Source of the DNA: Chloroflexi bacterium CFX6
GTDB taxonomy: Bacteria > Chloroflexota > Anaerolineae > Anaerolineales > Villigracilaceae
Assembly (NCBI GenBank): GCA_030263595.1
Contig: SZPG01000040.1
Coordinates: 1-33,328 of the forward strand
Reading direction: 5' to 3'
DNA: 33,328 bases
Part shown: positions 21,268 to 29,022 of the stretch, in pieces
Layout of the letters: every line of letters starts with the position of its first letter
Position numbering within the stretch: position 1 is the stretch's first letter
Translations under genes and position numbers: made by a program
The notes under the pieces: model-generated
The model's database searches: none
The model's input: the letters and a program-made list of their open reading frames with translations, nothing else
Told to the model about the DNA's origin: nothing

Positions 21268-22836
21268 ATGGAAATCAACGAGAATCCAAAACAAAAAGAC
21301 CTCCGGCAGGCTGTAGTAAGATTGATAAGCAACTTACTTAGCGGTCCATTCCTACCCACAAGCCTTCTTGTCTTGTTGGCTTTGATAGTGCTCACGGATT
21401 ATGCATATGTTCTCATGAGGGAACCTTTGGTGTATTGGTACGATTACAGCCGGGAATCCATAACAAGCCTTGGATGGTTCCAATATGGACCCTTTGTCGC
21501 GATCGGTGTTTATCTGGTCTATATCGTGGTGGTATGGGTAATTTTGCGAAATATCAATCGCAGGGTTTCCATTGTAATATGGTCTGGTCTCCTCGTATGG
21601 CACTTGAGCACATTTATCATATACCCCCCAACCTGTAATTATGACATGTTGCGGCTTTTGCCCAACCAGCTATGTTTTATTCATCCTGACATATTCATAT
21701 TTGTTATCGGCGCAATCGTTGGGCTCGTACTATCAACGAGCTTCTTTCAGACGGAGAAAGCCAGCCCATCAGATGAAACGCCCAGTGGAATGCAAACGAG
21801 GTTGGGAGTATCAAGATCCGCAGTGATTGTCTCCATATCATGGTTAATCCTTCTGGCGATTGGCGTGGGTCTCGCCTCTCGTACTCCAACAACGGGTTGG
21901 CGTCCGATTCTCACAGAGCACAGCCCGGAACCACGTTATGAGACGATGATTGCCTACAACACCCAACTTGGTAAAGGAATCCTTTTTGGAGGGTCGGTGG
22001 AAATCAGCGAAAATAACTGGACAAAGGTTAATGATACCTGGGAATGGGATGGCAAAGACTGGATAAAATTAGACTTGGAGGTCTCGCCTGCACCACGTGC
22101 AAGAGGCGCAATGGCTTATGATTCCAAACGCAACGTCATCGTTTTGTTTGGAGGCTGGAACAATCTCCAAAAGAGCATGAACGATACTTGGGAGTGGGAC
22201 GGTATTACTTGGAAGGAAGTAGCTAATTGCGATACCTGCATGCGCCCACCTGCGCGAGGCTGCCACAACATGTATTACGATGCTCTCCGGGAGTCGGTCA
22301 TCGTCTACGGCGGATGTAATGAGAACCAGTATTTCTTTAACGATGCCTGGAGTTGGGACGGTGGGACCTGGTCACGGGTTGATGTCGTGGAGAGCCCGGT
22401 TGCAAGTGGAGCCCCAATCGTATACGACGTAAGCAACCAACGGGCTGTTGGATTTCTTGCGTGGCAACCTTCAGGCACTTGGATATGGGACAAGAACGGG
22501 TGGTCAAAACCTGCGCTCACATTGGAGCCTCCATTGCGCGGAAACTCGATAATGGCGCATGATCCATCAACGGGCAACAGTCTTATGTTCGGAGGCATAG
22601 AAACCAAAGATGGGAAAACAAATTATTATCTCGACACGTGGGTGTTCAACGGGACCTCATGGAGCAAAGTGGATACCGCTTCATTTCCACGGGGGCGTTG
22701 GGGGCACGTCATTTTCTTCGACACAAAACTTAATAAATTCCTTTTGTTTGGTGGATTCGACGGGGTAACCGCGCTCAGCGATCTTTGGGAAATCGATGCA
22801 TCTCCCAACTTGATTAGTCCTGCTGAAAATAAATAA
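21268..22836 (+). CDS. Membrane-anchored Kelch-repeat protein
   Basis: 522 residues. The N-terminal about 210 hold five hydrophobic helices (TSLLVLLALIVLTDYAYVLM, YGPFVAIGVYLVYIVVVWVI, IVIWSGLLVWHLSTFII, IFIFVIGAIVGLVLS, AVIVSISWLILLAIGVGLA). The rest is a beta-propeller of about six Kelch repeats, each with a GG turn and W-x-W-DG strand (ILFGG...DTWEWDGKDW, VLFGG...DTWEWDGITW, IVYGG...DAWSWDGGTW, LMFGG...DTWVFNGTSW, LLFGG). It is likely a surface-exposed interaction module. The ATG at 21268 has GGAG 5 nt upstream. It is lower in G+C than its neighbours, which may mean acquisition. Confidence 0.85.
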   Translation: MEINENPKQKDLRQAVVRLISNLLSGPFLPTSLLVLLALIVLTDYAYVLMREPLVYWYDYSRESITSLGWFQYGPFVAIGVYLVYIVVVWVILRNINRRVSIVIWSGLLVWHLSTFIIYPPTCNYDMLRLLPNQLCFIHPDIFIFVIGAIVGLVLSTSFFQTEKASPSDETPSGMQTRLGVSRSAVIVSISWLILLAIGVGLASRTPTTGWRPILTEHSPEPRYETMIAYNTQLGKGILFGGSVEISENNWTKVNDTWEWDGKDWIKLDLEVSPAPRARGAMAYDSKRNVIVLFGGWNNLQKSMNDTWEWDGITWKEVANCDTCMRPPARGCHNMYYDALRESVIVYGGCNENQYFFNDAWSWDGGTWSRVDVVESPVASGAPIVYDVSNQRAVGFLAWQPSGTWIWDKNGWSKPALTLEPPLRGNSIMAHDPSTGNSLMFGGIETKDGKTNYYLDTWVFNGTSWSKVDTASFPRGRWGHVIFFDTKLNKFLLFGGFDGVTALSDLWEIDASPNLISPAENK

Positions 22837-22859
22837 TCGTGATCAGTTTGGCAAAAAAG

Positions 22860-22973
22860 ACCCGCTAAAAAAGTGACAGCTACTACGAGGCTGAGGACGC
22901 CGGAGTAGATGTAGCAGAGTACAGATAGATGCTAATAGAATCAGAATCAAACTAAGCGAAGAAAGAAGCGGGT
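22860..22973. other. Structured intergenic segment of unknown nature
   Basis: ACCCGCT (22860-22866) is complementary to AGCGGGT (22967-22973). Between them GCTAC/GTAGC and GGC/GCC arms nest around TGAGGAC (22879-22915). There is no plausible coding frame, no clear promoter and no T-tract. It could be a small RNA or a decayed repeat. Confidence 0.3.
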
Positions 22974-22990
22974 TTCATCTGTAAGTGCTT

Positions 22991-23124
22991 TAGGGTCAGT
23001 AAATTATTAACTTCCCTCATGTCGTTGCGAGAAGGGCGCGATTCCCGACGAAGCAATCTCCTGTTGCCATAGATTTTCCTGTAAAGTGGGGATTGCTTCG
23101 GGACGAACACCCTCGCAATGACAT
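22991..23124. repeat. GTCATTGCGAG-family palindromic repeat, long form (copy 2)
   Basis: It begins TTAGGGTCAGTAAATTATTA and ends CTCGCAATGACAT. The core is AAGCAATCTCC...GGGGATTGCTT. About 95 bp is nearly identical to 33233-33328, differing mainly in a short segment after GTTGCGAG. Confidence 0.88.
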
Positions 23125-23235
23125 CCATTTCGTGGAAGGTGAGGGAGCTTATTTTTTTACGAACCCTTAGGGAACGGGGTTATATCAAACGATTCTTACG
23201 AAAGGATCGAGTGTTAAGCGGTGATTTTCGTCACT

Positions 23236-23264
23236 TTGACGGTTGTTTAATCCTGGACTATACT
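23236..23264 (+). promoter_or_regulatory. Sigma-70-type promoter (TTGACG-N17-TATACT) of the P5C dehydrogenase gene
   Basis: The -35 at 23236-23241 and -10 at 23259-23264 are separated by 17 bp. Spacer and -10 share AATCCTGG-CTATACTC with the Kelch promoter. The leader of about 98 nt includes the degenerate heptad run at 23318-23350. Confidence 0.72.
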
Positions 23265-23317
23265 CTGCTTAGTTCAATCGTTCCGCAGTTTGGCAATCGA
23301 ATAGCCGCCCGCCAAAA

Positions 23318-23350
23318 CTACGAAACTACTCAACCAACAAACTATCTAAC
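23318..23350 (+). repeat. Degenerate heptad-like ACTA/CCAAC run in the P5CDH leader
   Basis: An A/C-rich run (ACTACTCAACCAACAAACTA, then TCTAACTACC) with approximate 7-bp period, ending 8 nt before AGGAGG. A similar run at 31181-31210 follows the repeat before the PfkB-kinase stop. Confidence 0.5.
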
Positions 23351-23368
23351 TACCCCCCAGGAGGAAGC

Positions 23369-25036
23369 ATGGCTTTCAAACTCACGTACGCCACAATGTT
23401 CAACCCGCCCGAGGAACTGCACACCGGCTTCGACAAGGCGGTCGCCAAACTCAAGCAAAATCTCGGCCGGGAATACGGGATGATCATTGACGGCAAGGAG
23501 GTCTTTGCAGACGAAAAGTTCGAGGACCGCTCACCGGTGAACACGGACTGGACGCTTGCGGTGATGCAGAAGGGCAACGCTTCGCACGCGAAAATGGCGA
23601 TTGACGCGGCGCGCAAGGCATCTCCTGCCTGGAGCCGCACACCCTGGCAAAAGCGCGTCCAGTTGGTGCGCAAGGCGTCGGCTTTGATCGAAAAGCGCAT
23701 CTTCGAACTCGGCGCGGCAATGGCGCTGGAGGTCGGCAAGAACCGCATGGAATCGCTCGGCGACGTGCAGGAAACCGCCGACCTGATGTATTGGTCGGCG
23801 CAGATGATGGAGGAGAACGACGGCTTCATCAAACCGATGGGCAAGGATCCGCTCGTCGGCTACGACGCGACGAACATGTCCGTTCTCAAGCCTTACGGCG
23901 TGTGGCTGATCGTCTCCCCGTTCAACTTCCCCTTCGCGTTGACGGGAGGACCCACCGGCGCGGCGCTCGTGGCGGGAAATACGGTCGTCATCAAGCCGGC
24001 AACCGATACCGCCTGGATCGTCCGACTCTATGCCGAGTGTTTACGCGACGCGGGTTTCCCGGATGGCGTGGTCAACTTTGTCACGGGTCCCGGCTCCACG
24101 CTCGGGCAGGCGCTCGTGGACAGCCCCGAAGTGGACGGCGCGACCTTCACCGGCTCGTTCGACGTGGGCATGAAGATGTTCCGCGATTTCGCCAACCGCA
24201 ACTACGTCCGACCCATCGTGCTGGAACTCGGCGGAAAGAATCCCGCCATCGTTTCGCGCAACGCGGACCTCGAAGACGCCTCCACCGGCATCGTCCGCTC
24301 GGCGTTCGGCTTGCAGGGACAGAAATGCTCCGCCGCCTCGCGCGTCATTGTGGAAGAACCTGTCTACGATGCGTTGCTCGCCAAACTCAAGGAGAAGACC
24401 GAGAAACTCGCCATCGGCGACCCGACCGAACGCGCCACCTACCTCGGACCGGTCATCAACAACAGCTCCTACAACGACTTCAAGAACTTCAACGAGGAGA
24501 TCAACCAGGCGGGCGGAAACTTTCTGACCGGCGGACACGTGAAGACCGGCGGCATGTACGACAAGGGCTATTTCTGTGAGCCCACCCTCGTCACCGACCT
24601 GCCCTACGATCATCGCCTTTGGCAGTACGAAATGTTCCTCCCCATCACGACGATCGGCAAGGTGAGCAGCCTCGACGAAGCGGTGAAGATCGCCAACAGC
24701 GTGAACTACGGTCTCACGGCGGGCTTCTACGGTTCGCTCAAGGAGACCAAATGGTTCTTCGATAACATCGAGGCGGGCGTCACTTATGCCAATCGTCCGC
24801 AGGGCGCCACCACCGGCGCATGGCCCGGCTTCCAACCCTTCGGCGGATGGAAAGGCTCCGGCGCAAGCGGCAAGAACGGCGGCGGTTATTACTACGTCCA
24901 ACTCTACATGCACGAACAGATCCAAACATTGATCAAGCCTGCTCCTGTGAAAAAGATTGCGAAGAAAGTCGCACCCAGGAAAGCGGTCAAGAAAGTTGCG
25001 AAGAAGGCAACCGGGAAGGCTGCCAAACGCAAATAG
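23369..25036 (+). CDS. pruA: L-glutamate-gamma-semialdehyde (P5C) dehydrogenase with basic histone-like tail
   Basis: 555 residues of the aldehyde dehydrogenase superfamily, catalysing oxidation of glutamate semialdehyde to glutamate in proline catabolism. Blocks: SPFNFPFALTGGPTGAALVAG (split here), NTVVIKPATDTAW, FTGSFDVG, catalytic Glu in LELGGKNP, nucleophile Cys in GLQGQKCSAASR, and FGGWKGSGASGKNGG. Oddly, the last about 30 residues (PVKKIAKKVAPRKAVKKVAKK and on) form a Lys/Ala/Pro tail like those of histone H1 or bacterial HU-extension proteins, absent from normal enzymes. AGGAGG precedes the ATG. Confidence 0.9.
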   Translation: MAFKLTYATMFNPPEELHTGFDKAVAKLKQNLGREYGMIIDGKEVFADEKFEDRSPVNTDWTLAVMQKGNASHAKMAIDAARKASPAWSRTPWQKRVQLVRKASALIEKRIFELGAAMALEVGKNRMESLGDVQETADLMYWSAQMMEENDGFIKPMGKDPLVGYDATNMSVLKPYGVWLIVSPFNFPFALTGGPTGAALVAGNTVVIKPATDTAWIVRLYAECLRDAGFPDGVVNFVTGPGSTLGQALVDSPEVDGATFTGSFDVGMKMFRDFANRNYVRPIVLELGGKNPAIVSRNADLEDASTGIVRSAFGLQGQKCSAASRVIVEEPVYDALLAKLKEKTEKLAIGDPTERATYLGPVINNSSYNDFKNFNEEINQAGGNFLTGGHVKTGGMYDKGYFCEPTLVTDLPYDHRLWQYEMFLPITTIGKVSSLDEAVKIANSVNYGLTAGFYGSLKETKWFFDNIEAGVTYANRPQGATTGAWPGFQPFGGWKGSGASGKNGGGYYYVQLYMHEQIQTLIKPAPVKKIAKKVAPRKAVKKVAKKATGKAAKRK

Positions 25037-25042
25037 ATTCAC

Positions 25043-25070
25043 AGCCCTTCCTGAAAAGGGAGGGCTTTTT
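25043..25070 (+). terminator. Intrinsic terminator of the P5CDH gene
   Basis: AGCCCTTCC, loop TGAAAA, GGGAGGGCT then TTTT: a 9-bp stem with a T-run directly after the stop codon. Confidence 0.85.
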
Positions 25071-25073
25071 GTA

Positions 25074-25155
25074 ATGTCATTGCGAGCCGCGTAGCGGCGA
25101 AGCAATCTCCAACCATGCGAAGGGATTGCTTCGTTCTGCGGGCTCGCAATGACAT
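25074..25155. repeat. GTCATTGCGAG-family palindromic repeat (copy 3, best preserved)
   Basis: Perfect 15-bp terminal inverted repeats ATGTCATTGCGAGCC and GGCTCGCAATGACAT, with internal AAGCAATCTCC/GGGATTGCTT. It ends 9 nt before the next start codon and so provides the entire upstream region of that gene. Confidence 0.92.
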
Positions 25156-25164
25156 GGTTGGATC

Positions 25165-25935
25165 ATGCCCTGGAATCCCGACCTTTATCACAAATTCCAA
25201 TCCGAACGATCCGCTCCATTCCACGACCTGCTCGCGCTCGTGGACGTGCGCGCAAACCTCGAGGTCGTTGACCTCGGATGCGGCACCGGCGAATTGACGC
25301 GTCAACTGGCGGATAAACTACCGAACAGCCGCGTGACGGGACTCGACTCATCCCCGCAAATGCTGGACAAAGCCGCTTCGTTCGCGACCCCGGGCCTGAT
25401 CTTCAAACAAGGAGACCAATCCACGCTGACGGGTGAGTGGGACCTGATCTTCAGCAACGCCGCGTTACAATGGAGCGAGAATCACGCGGAATTGATCCCC
25501 CATCTCTTCGACAAACTCGACCCCGGCGGACAGATCGCCGTGCAGGTTCCCTCCAATCACAACCACATTTCACACCAGATCTACCGCGAGACCGCCGAAG
25601 AGGACATGTTCAAATTCATCCTTCAGGGCTTTCAACGTTATTCGCCCGTGCTGACAATCGAGAACTATGCGCGCATCCTGTTCGATTGCGGCGCCGAAGA
25701 CATCGTCGTGTTCGAAAAGATTTATCCGCACGTCCTCGAAAACGCGGACGCGGTGGTGGATTGGATCTCCGGCACGGCGCTCGTTCCATATTTCGAACGG
25801 CTCGGCAAATACAAGGATGAGTTCGTGAAATCCGTTCGCAAAAAGATGCGCGCCGCCATGCCGGACAGTCCCGTGTTCTATCCATTCCGCAGGATATTGT
25901 TTTCGGCGAGGAAATCCGCACACCAGCCTCCCTGA
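25165..25935 (+). CDS. tam: Trans-aconitate 2-methyltransferase-like SAM-dependent methyltransferase
   Basis: 256 residues. The Tam N-terminal block MPWNPDLYHKFQSERSAPFH is followed by the class I methyltransferase motif I VVDLGCGTGELT, motif II GLDSSPQMLD, and IFSNAALQW as post-motif. The family methylates trans-aconitate, limiting its inhibition of the citric-acid cycle. Substrate assignment here is by family resemblance only. The start follows a palindromic repeat with no Shine-Dalgarno sequence visible. The product would release S-adenosylhomocysteine, which the ahcY product downstream recycles. Confidence 0.82.
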   Translation: MPWNPDLYHKFQSERSAPFHDLLALVDVRANLEVVDLGCGTGELTRQLADKLPNSRVTGLDSSPQMLDKAASFATPGLIFKQGDQSTLTGEWDLIFSNAALQWSENHAELIPHLFDKLDPGGQIAVQVPSNHNHISHQIYRETAEEDMFKFILQGFQRYSPVLTIENYARILFDCGAEDIVVFEKIYPHVLENADAVVDWISGTALVPYFERLGKYKDEFVKSVRKKMRAAMPDSPVFYPFRRILFSARKSAHQPP

Positions 25936-25995
25936 TTTTGTTTTCAGACACTCTCCAACAGGTTTTCAAGACCCGCCAGGTCCAACAGATCAATC

Positions 25996-26259
25996 ATGAG
26001 CGAACCCGGATACGACCGCAAGGAAATTCTATACCGCATCGGCACCTTCTTTCTGCTCGTCGGGCTGACGCTATTGGTTTTCTTCCTCATGTCCGAAGCC
26101 GAGGCGAATCCCGTGTTCGGCTTTTTTTGCTGGAGCATGATCCTCCTGATCGTGGGTTTCCTGTTCCGCGCCCAATACAGGAAAGCCGCGCGCCCCAGCG
26201 GGAGGTTCGGCATTTTCAAAAGATTGAAACCAAAAACCGGAGAAGAAAAAAAGAAATGA
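25996..26259 (+). CDS. Small two-helix membrane protein
   Basis: 87 residues with two hydrophobic helices (IGTFFLLVGLTLLVFFLMS and FGFFCWSMILLIVGFLF) and a Lys-rich cytosolic tail. No family is recognised. Its stop overlaps the start of the CoA-transferase A gene (ATGA, 26256-26259), so it is translationally coupled to that gene. Confidence 0.7.
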   Translation: MSEPGYDRKEILYRIGTFFLLVGLTLLVFFLMSEAEANPVFGFFCWSMILLIVGFLFRAQYRKAARPSGRFGIFKRLKPKTGEEKKK

Positions 26260-27158
26260 CCAAACTGACTTCGCTTTCCGAAGCCGTCTCGAAATACGTC
26301 AGCGACGGCGACATCGTCTACGCGGCGGGGTTTACGCACCTCATTCCGTTCGCGGCGGGGCACGAGATCATCCGCCAGAATAAAAAGGATCTCACGCTCG
26401 CCCGCGCCACCCCGGACCTGATCTACGACCAGATGGTCGCGGCGGGATGCGCGAGGAAGGTCATCTTCTCGTACATGGGCAATCCCGGCGTCGGGTCGCT
26501 GCGCATCGTGCGCTCCTTCATCGAGCAGGGAAAACTCGAATGGGAGGAATACTCCCATTTCGGCATGATTACGCGCTTGCAGGCAGGCGCGTCGGGACTG
26601 CCCTTCCTCCCCATGAACCAGACCGGCGCAACCGACCTCGAACGCGTCAACCCGAACATCAAGCGCATCCCCGATCCGTACGGCGGCAGGGAAGTGATCG
26701 TCGTGCCTGCGCTCAATCCCGATGTGGCAATCGTCCACGCCCAGCGCGCGGACGAGAACGGCAACGCGCACCTGTGGGGCATCATCGGCGAACAGAAGGA
26801 AGCCGCCTTCGCCGCGCAGAAGGTCATCGTCACCGCGGAGGAAATCGTGGACGAATCAGTCATCAGGTCCGACCCGAACCGCACGATGATTCCGGGAATC
26901 GTGGTCAGCGCGGTGTGTCACGTCCCGTTTGCGTGCCATCCCAGTTACGCGCAGGGATATTACGACCGCGATAACGAGTTCTATCTCGCGTGGGACAGGG
27001 TCAGCGAATCGGTCGAGAGCGTGAAGGCGTGGCTCGACGAGTGGGTGTATGGCTTGAAGGATCGCGAGGAATACTGGCAAAGACTTGGAAACCATACGCA
27101 CGAACGGCTGAAAGTTCCACAGCGCATGAGCGAACCGATCAATTACGGGCGGTATTGA
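26256..27158 (+). CDS. CoA-transferase family I, subunit A (glutaconate/IpdA-like)
   Basis: 300 residues. Starts MTKLTSLSEAVSKYVSDGD, then GFTHLIPFAAGHEIIRQ, SYMGNPGVGSLRIVR, GASGLPFLP, DPYGGREVIVVPALNPDVAI, HAQRADENGNAHLWG and EEIVDESVIR, the order seen in alpha subunits of glutaconate CoA-transferase and IpdA. Such enzymes move CoA between acyl acids or, in IpdAB, open a ring. The substrate cannot be determined. The start is fixed by the ATGA overlap; an in-frame extension to 25938 is spurious. The beta subunit lies 980 nt downstream, past a hydrolase gene. Confidence 0.87.
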   Translation: MTKLTSLSEAVSKYVSDGDIVYAAGFTHLIPFAAGHEIIRQNKKDLTLARATPDLIYDQMVAAGCARKVIFSYMGNPGVGSLRIVRSFIEQGKLEWEEYSHFGMITRLQAGASGLPFLPMNQTGATDLERVNPNIKRIPDPYGGREVIVVPALNPDVAIVHAQRADENGNAHLWGIIGEQKEAAFAAQKVIVTAEEIVDESVIRSDPNRTMIPGIVVSAVCHVPFACHPSYAQGYYDRDNEFYLAWDRVSESVESVKAWLDEWVYGLKDREEYWQRLGNHTHERLKVPQRMSEPINYGRY

Positions 27159-27163
27159 GTACG

Positions 27164-27190
27164 CAGGTATACAGGTAAACAAGTAAATAC
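27164..27190 (+). repeat. Short AGGTATAC/AGGTAAAC/AAGTAAAT run
   Basis: Three to four degenerate units of about 8 bp fill the gap between the CoA-transferase A stop and the hydrolase start. They resemble the other short-period arrays in style. Confidence 0.45.
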
Positions 27191-27193
27191 GTG

Positions 27194-28108
27194 ATGAGCA
27201 TTCCGCATTTCGATCTTGGTGGTGATGGTCAACCATTACATTTTCTTCACGCCAACGGTTACCCGCCTGAGTGTTACAAGCCGTTGCTTGAACTTTTGAA
27301 AACCGAATATCACATCTTTGGGATGTACCTCCGTCCGCTATGGGGGGATGCAAAACCGGAAGAGATTCAGAGCTGGCATCCGCTTTCAGACGATTTGCTT
27401 CGATTCCTTGCCCGCGCTTCGACTGCGCCTCACAACGAACGTTCGGCTCCGCCACCGCTCGGGCACGATGTCAGCGCGAAGAAAGTCATCGGAGTTGGTC
27501 ATTCCCTCGGAGGCATTGTGACGTTACGCGCCGCGCTGCGCGACCCGCAGAAATTCCGCGCATTGGTGTTGATTGACCCTGTATTGTTTATGCCGGGCCG
27601 CCTCATTTGGTGGAATTTCTTCCGTGCAATCGGCTTGGGATATAAAGTGCATCCCATGATCTCCGGTGCAAGGAAACGGCGGAGAACCTTCGACGATCTG
27701 GATACTGTCTTTCGCGGATACCGAACGCGCGACGTATTCAGATACATGAGCGATGAGAATCTGCGACTTTACATCGAAGGGATCACGCGGAAGACGGCGA
27801 ACGGTTACGAATTGGTCTATTCGCCTGAATGGGAGGCGCGCATCTATTTCACCGGTCTGCGCGACTTCGACATCTGGCGCGACCTCCCAAAACTTGAAGT
27901 GCCGACTCTCTTCCTGCGCGGCGCGGAGACGGACACATTTCTCGAAGATGCGGCAAGGCTTGTGAAGCGGAAACAGCCCAAGGCGCGGGTCGAAGCGTTG
28001 GAAAAATCCACGCACATTCTTCCATTGGAACGTCCGCAGGAAGTCTTTGAAATCTTGCGGTCATTTTTAGCGGACGTTAGAGAACGTCCGCTACACCGGA
28101 AAGCGTAG
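27194..28108 (+). CDS. Alpha/beta hydrolase between the CoA-transferase subunits
   Basis: 304 residues. HFLHANGYPPE near the N-terminus (oxyanion region), nucleophile in GVGHSLGG, acid in LRGAETDTF and histidine in STHILPLERP form a complete hydrolase triad. Residues about 75-97 (ASTAPHNERSAPPPLGHD...) look like an in-frame insertion encoded by dispersed-repeat sequence. The C-terminal DVRERPLHRKA is encoded by a hairpin repeat. GTG at 27191 is an equally possible start. Its position suggests it acts with the CoA-transferase, for instance as a thioesterase or ring hydrolase, but this is inference. Confidence 0.78.
   Translation: MSIPHFDLGGDGQPLHFLHANGYPPECYKPLLELLKTEYHIFGMYLRPLWGDAKPEEIQSWHPLSDDLLRFLARASTAPHNERSAPPPLGHDVSAKKVIGVGHSLGGIVTLRAALRDPQKFRALVLIDPVLFMPGRLIWWNFFRAIGLGYKVHPMISGARKRRRTFDDLDTVFRGYRTRDVFRYMSDENLRLYIEGITRKTANGYELVYSPEWEARIYFTGLRDFDIWRDLPKLEVPTLFLRGAETDTFLEDAARLVKRKQPKARVEALEKSTHILPLERPQEVFEILRSFLADVRERPLHRKA
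28068..28093. repeat. Hairpin TAGCGGACGTT-AGAG-AACGTCCGCTA (repeat family H, copy 2)
   Basis: A perfect 11-bp stem with AGAG loop, inside the 3' end of the hydrolase gene. It is followed by GCTAC...GCGTAG and GGCGTT-CTCA-AACGCC hairpins (to about 28124), the same succession as at 12454-12584. Confidence 0.85.
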
Positions 28109-28137
28109 AAGGCGTTCTCAAACGCCGAAGGAGAGTT

Positions 28138-28914
28138 ATGAACGGGACCACATATTCCTCCGCCGAACTGATGATCGTCAACGCCGCGCGCCTGCTGCGC
28201 GATGGCGATACAGTGTTCGTCGGCGTCGGTCAACCCAACCTGGCGTGCAATCTCGCCAAACGGACGCACGCGCCCAACCTGGTGATGATCTACGAAGCGG
28301 GCGTGATCGGCGCGGAGCCGGCGCGCCTGCCGCTTTCGATTGGCGACCCAACGCTCGTGAGCGGGTCGCTCTCGGTGGTGAGCATGTACGACATCTTCGC
28401 GAACTATCTCCAACGCGGCAACGTGGACGTGGGTTTCATGGGCGGCGCGCAGATTGACAAGTACGGCAACATCAACGCGACGGTGATCGGCGGATACGAT
28501 CATCCCAAAGTGCGCCTGCCCGGCTCCGGCGGTTCGCAGGAGATCGCGGCGTGGGCGAACCGTTGTTACATTATGACCCCCCATCAAAAGCGGCGCTTCC
28601 CCGAAAAGGTCGAGTTTATGACTTCGGCTGGATTTATCTCAGGCAAAGGCGGCCGCGAAAACGCCGGTCTGCGCGGCGGCGGGATGCTGGCGGTCGTGAC
28701 AGACATCGGGATCATGGAACCGGATGAAACCGGCGAGATGATCCTCACCGCGCTTCATCCCGGCAAGACGGTGGAGGAAGCAAAGGCGAACACCGGCTGG
28801 GATTTGAAAACCGCTTCGCGCGTCGGGACGACTGATCCCGTCACCGAAAACGAACTGCGCATCCTGCACGAAGAACTCGACCCGACCGGCATTTACCTCA
28901 AAAGCGGCGGTTAA
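28138..28914 (+). CDS. CoA-transferase family I, subunit B (glutaconate/IpdB-like)
   Basis: 258 residues. FVGVGQPNLACNLAKRTHAP, the active-site segment YEAGVIGAEP (the glutamate that carries the acyl-CoA intermediate in this family), SMYDIFANYLQRGNVDVGFM, GGAQIDKYGNINATVIG and GSGGSQEIA are typical of beta subunits. It partners the A subunit at 26256. GAAGGAGAG lies just before the ATG, right after the hairpin repeat cluster. The two genes plus the hydrolase form one plausible operon. Confidence 0.87.
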   Translation: MNGTTYSSAELMIVNAARLLRDGDTVFVGVGQPNLACNLAKRTHAPNLVMIYEAGVIGAEPARLPLSIGDPTLVSGSLSVVSMYDIFANYLQRGNVDVGFMGGAQIDKYGNINATVIGGYDHPKVRLPGSGGSQEIAAWANRCYIMTPHQKRRFPEKVEFMTSAGFISGKGGRENAGLRGGGMLAVVTDIGIMEPDETGEMILTALHPGKTVEEAKANTGWDLKTASRVGTTDPVTENELRILHEELDPTGIYLKSGG

Positions 28915-28926
28915 TTGAATTTCACC

Positions 28927-29011
28927 ATGTCACTCTGAGGGAGCGCTCGTTGCGACCGAAGAGTCTAGCATTTTCATGGTGGAGACCCTTCGCTACCGCT
29001 CAGGGTGACAT
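28927..29011. repeat. Palindromic repeat, GTCACYCTGAG family
   Basis: Terminal inverted repeats ATGTCACTCTGAG and CTCAGGGTGACAT (12 of 13 matching) enclose GAAGAGTCTAG and GGAGACCCTTCG. It is a second family, related in design but not in sequence to the GTCATTGCGAG elements. It ends 12 nt before the next ATG. Confidence 0.85.
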
Positions 29012-29022
29012 TTCCAAATACA

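Noticed and set aside
24041..25105. A 354-codon antisense frame over P5C dehydrogenase and its terminator
   Set aside because: It runs through a palindromic repeat and an intrinsic terminator, and mirrors the codon bias of the sense gene.
25938..26255. A 106-codon N-terminal extension of CoA-transferase subunit A
   Set aside because: It overlaps the small membrane-protein gene in another frame. The family N-terminus begins at 26256, where an ATGA overlap provides the start.
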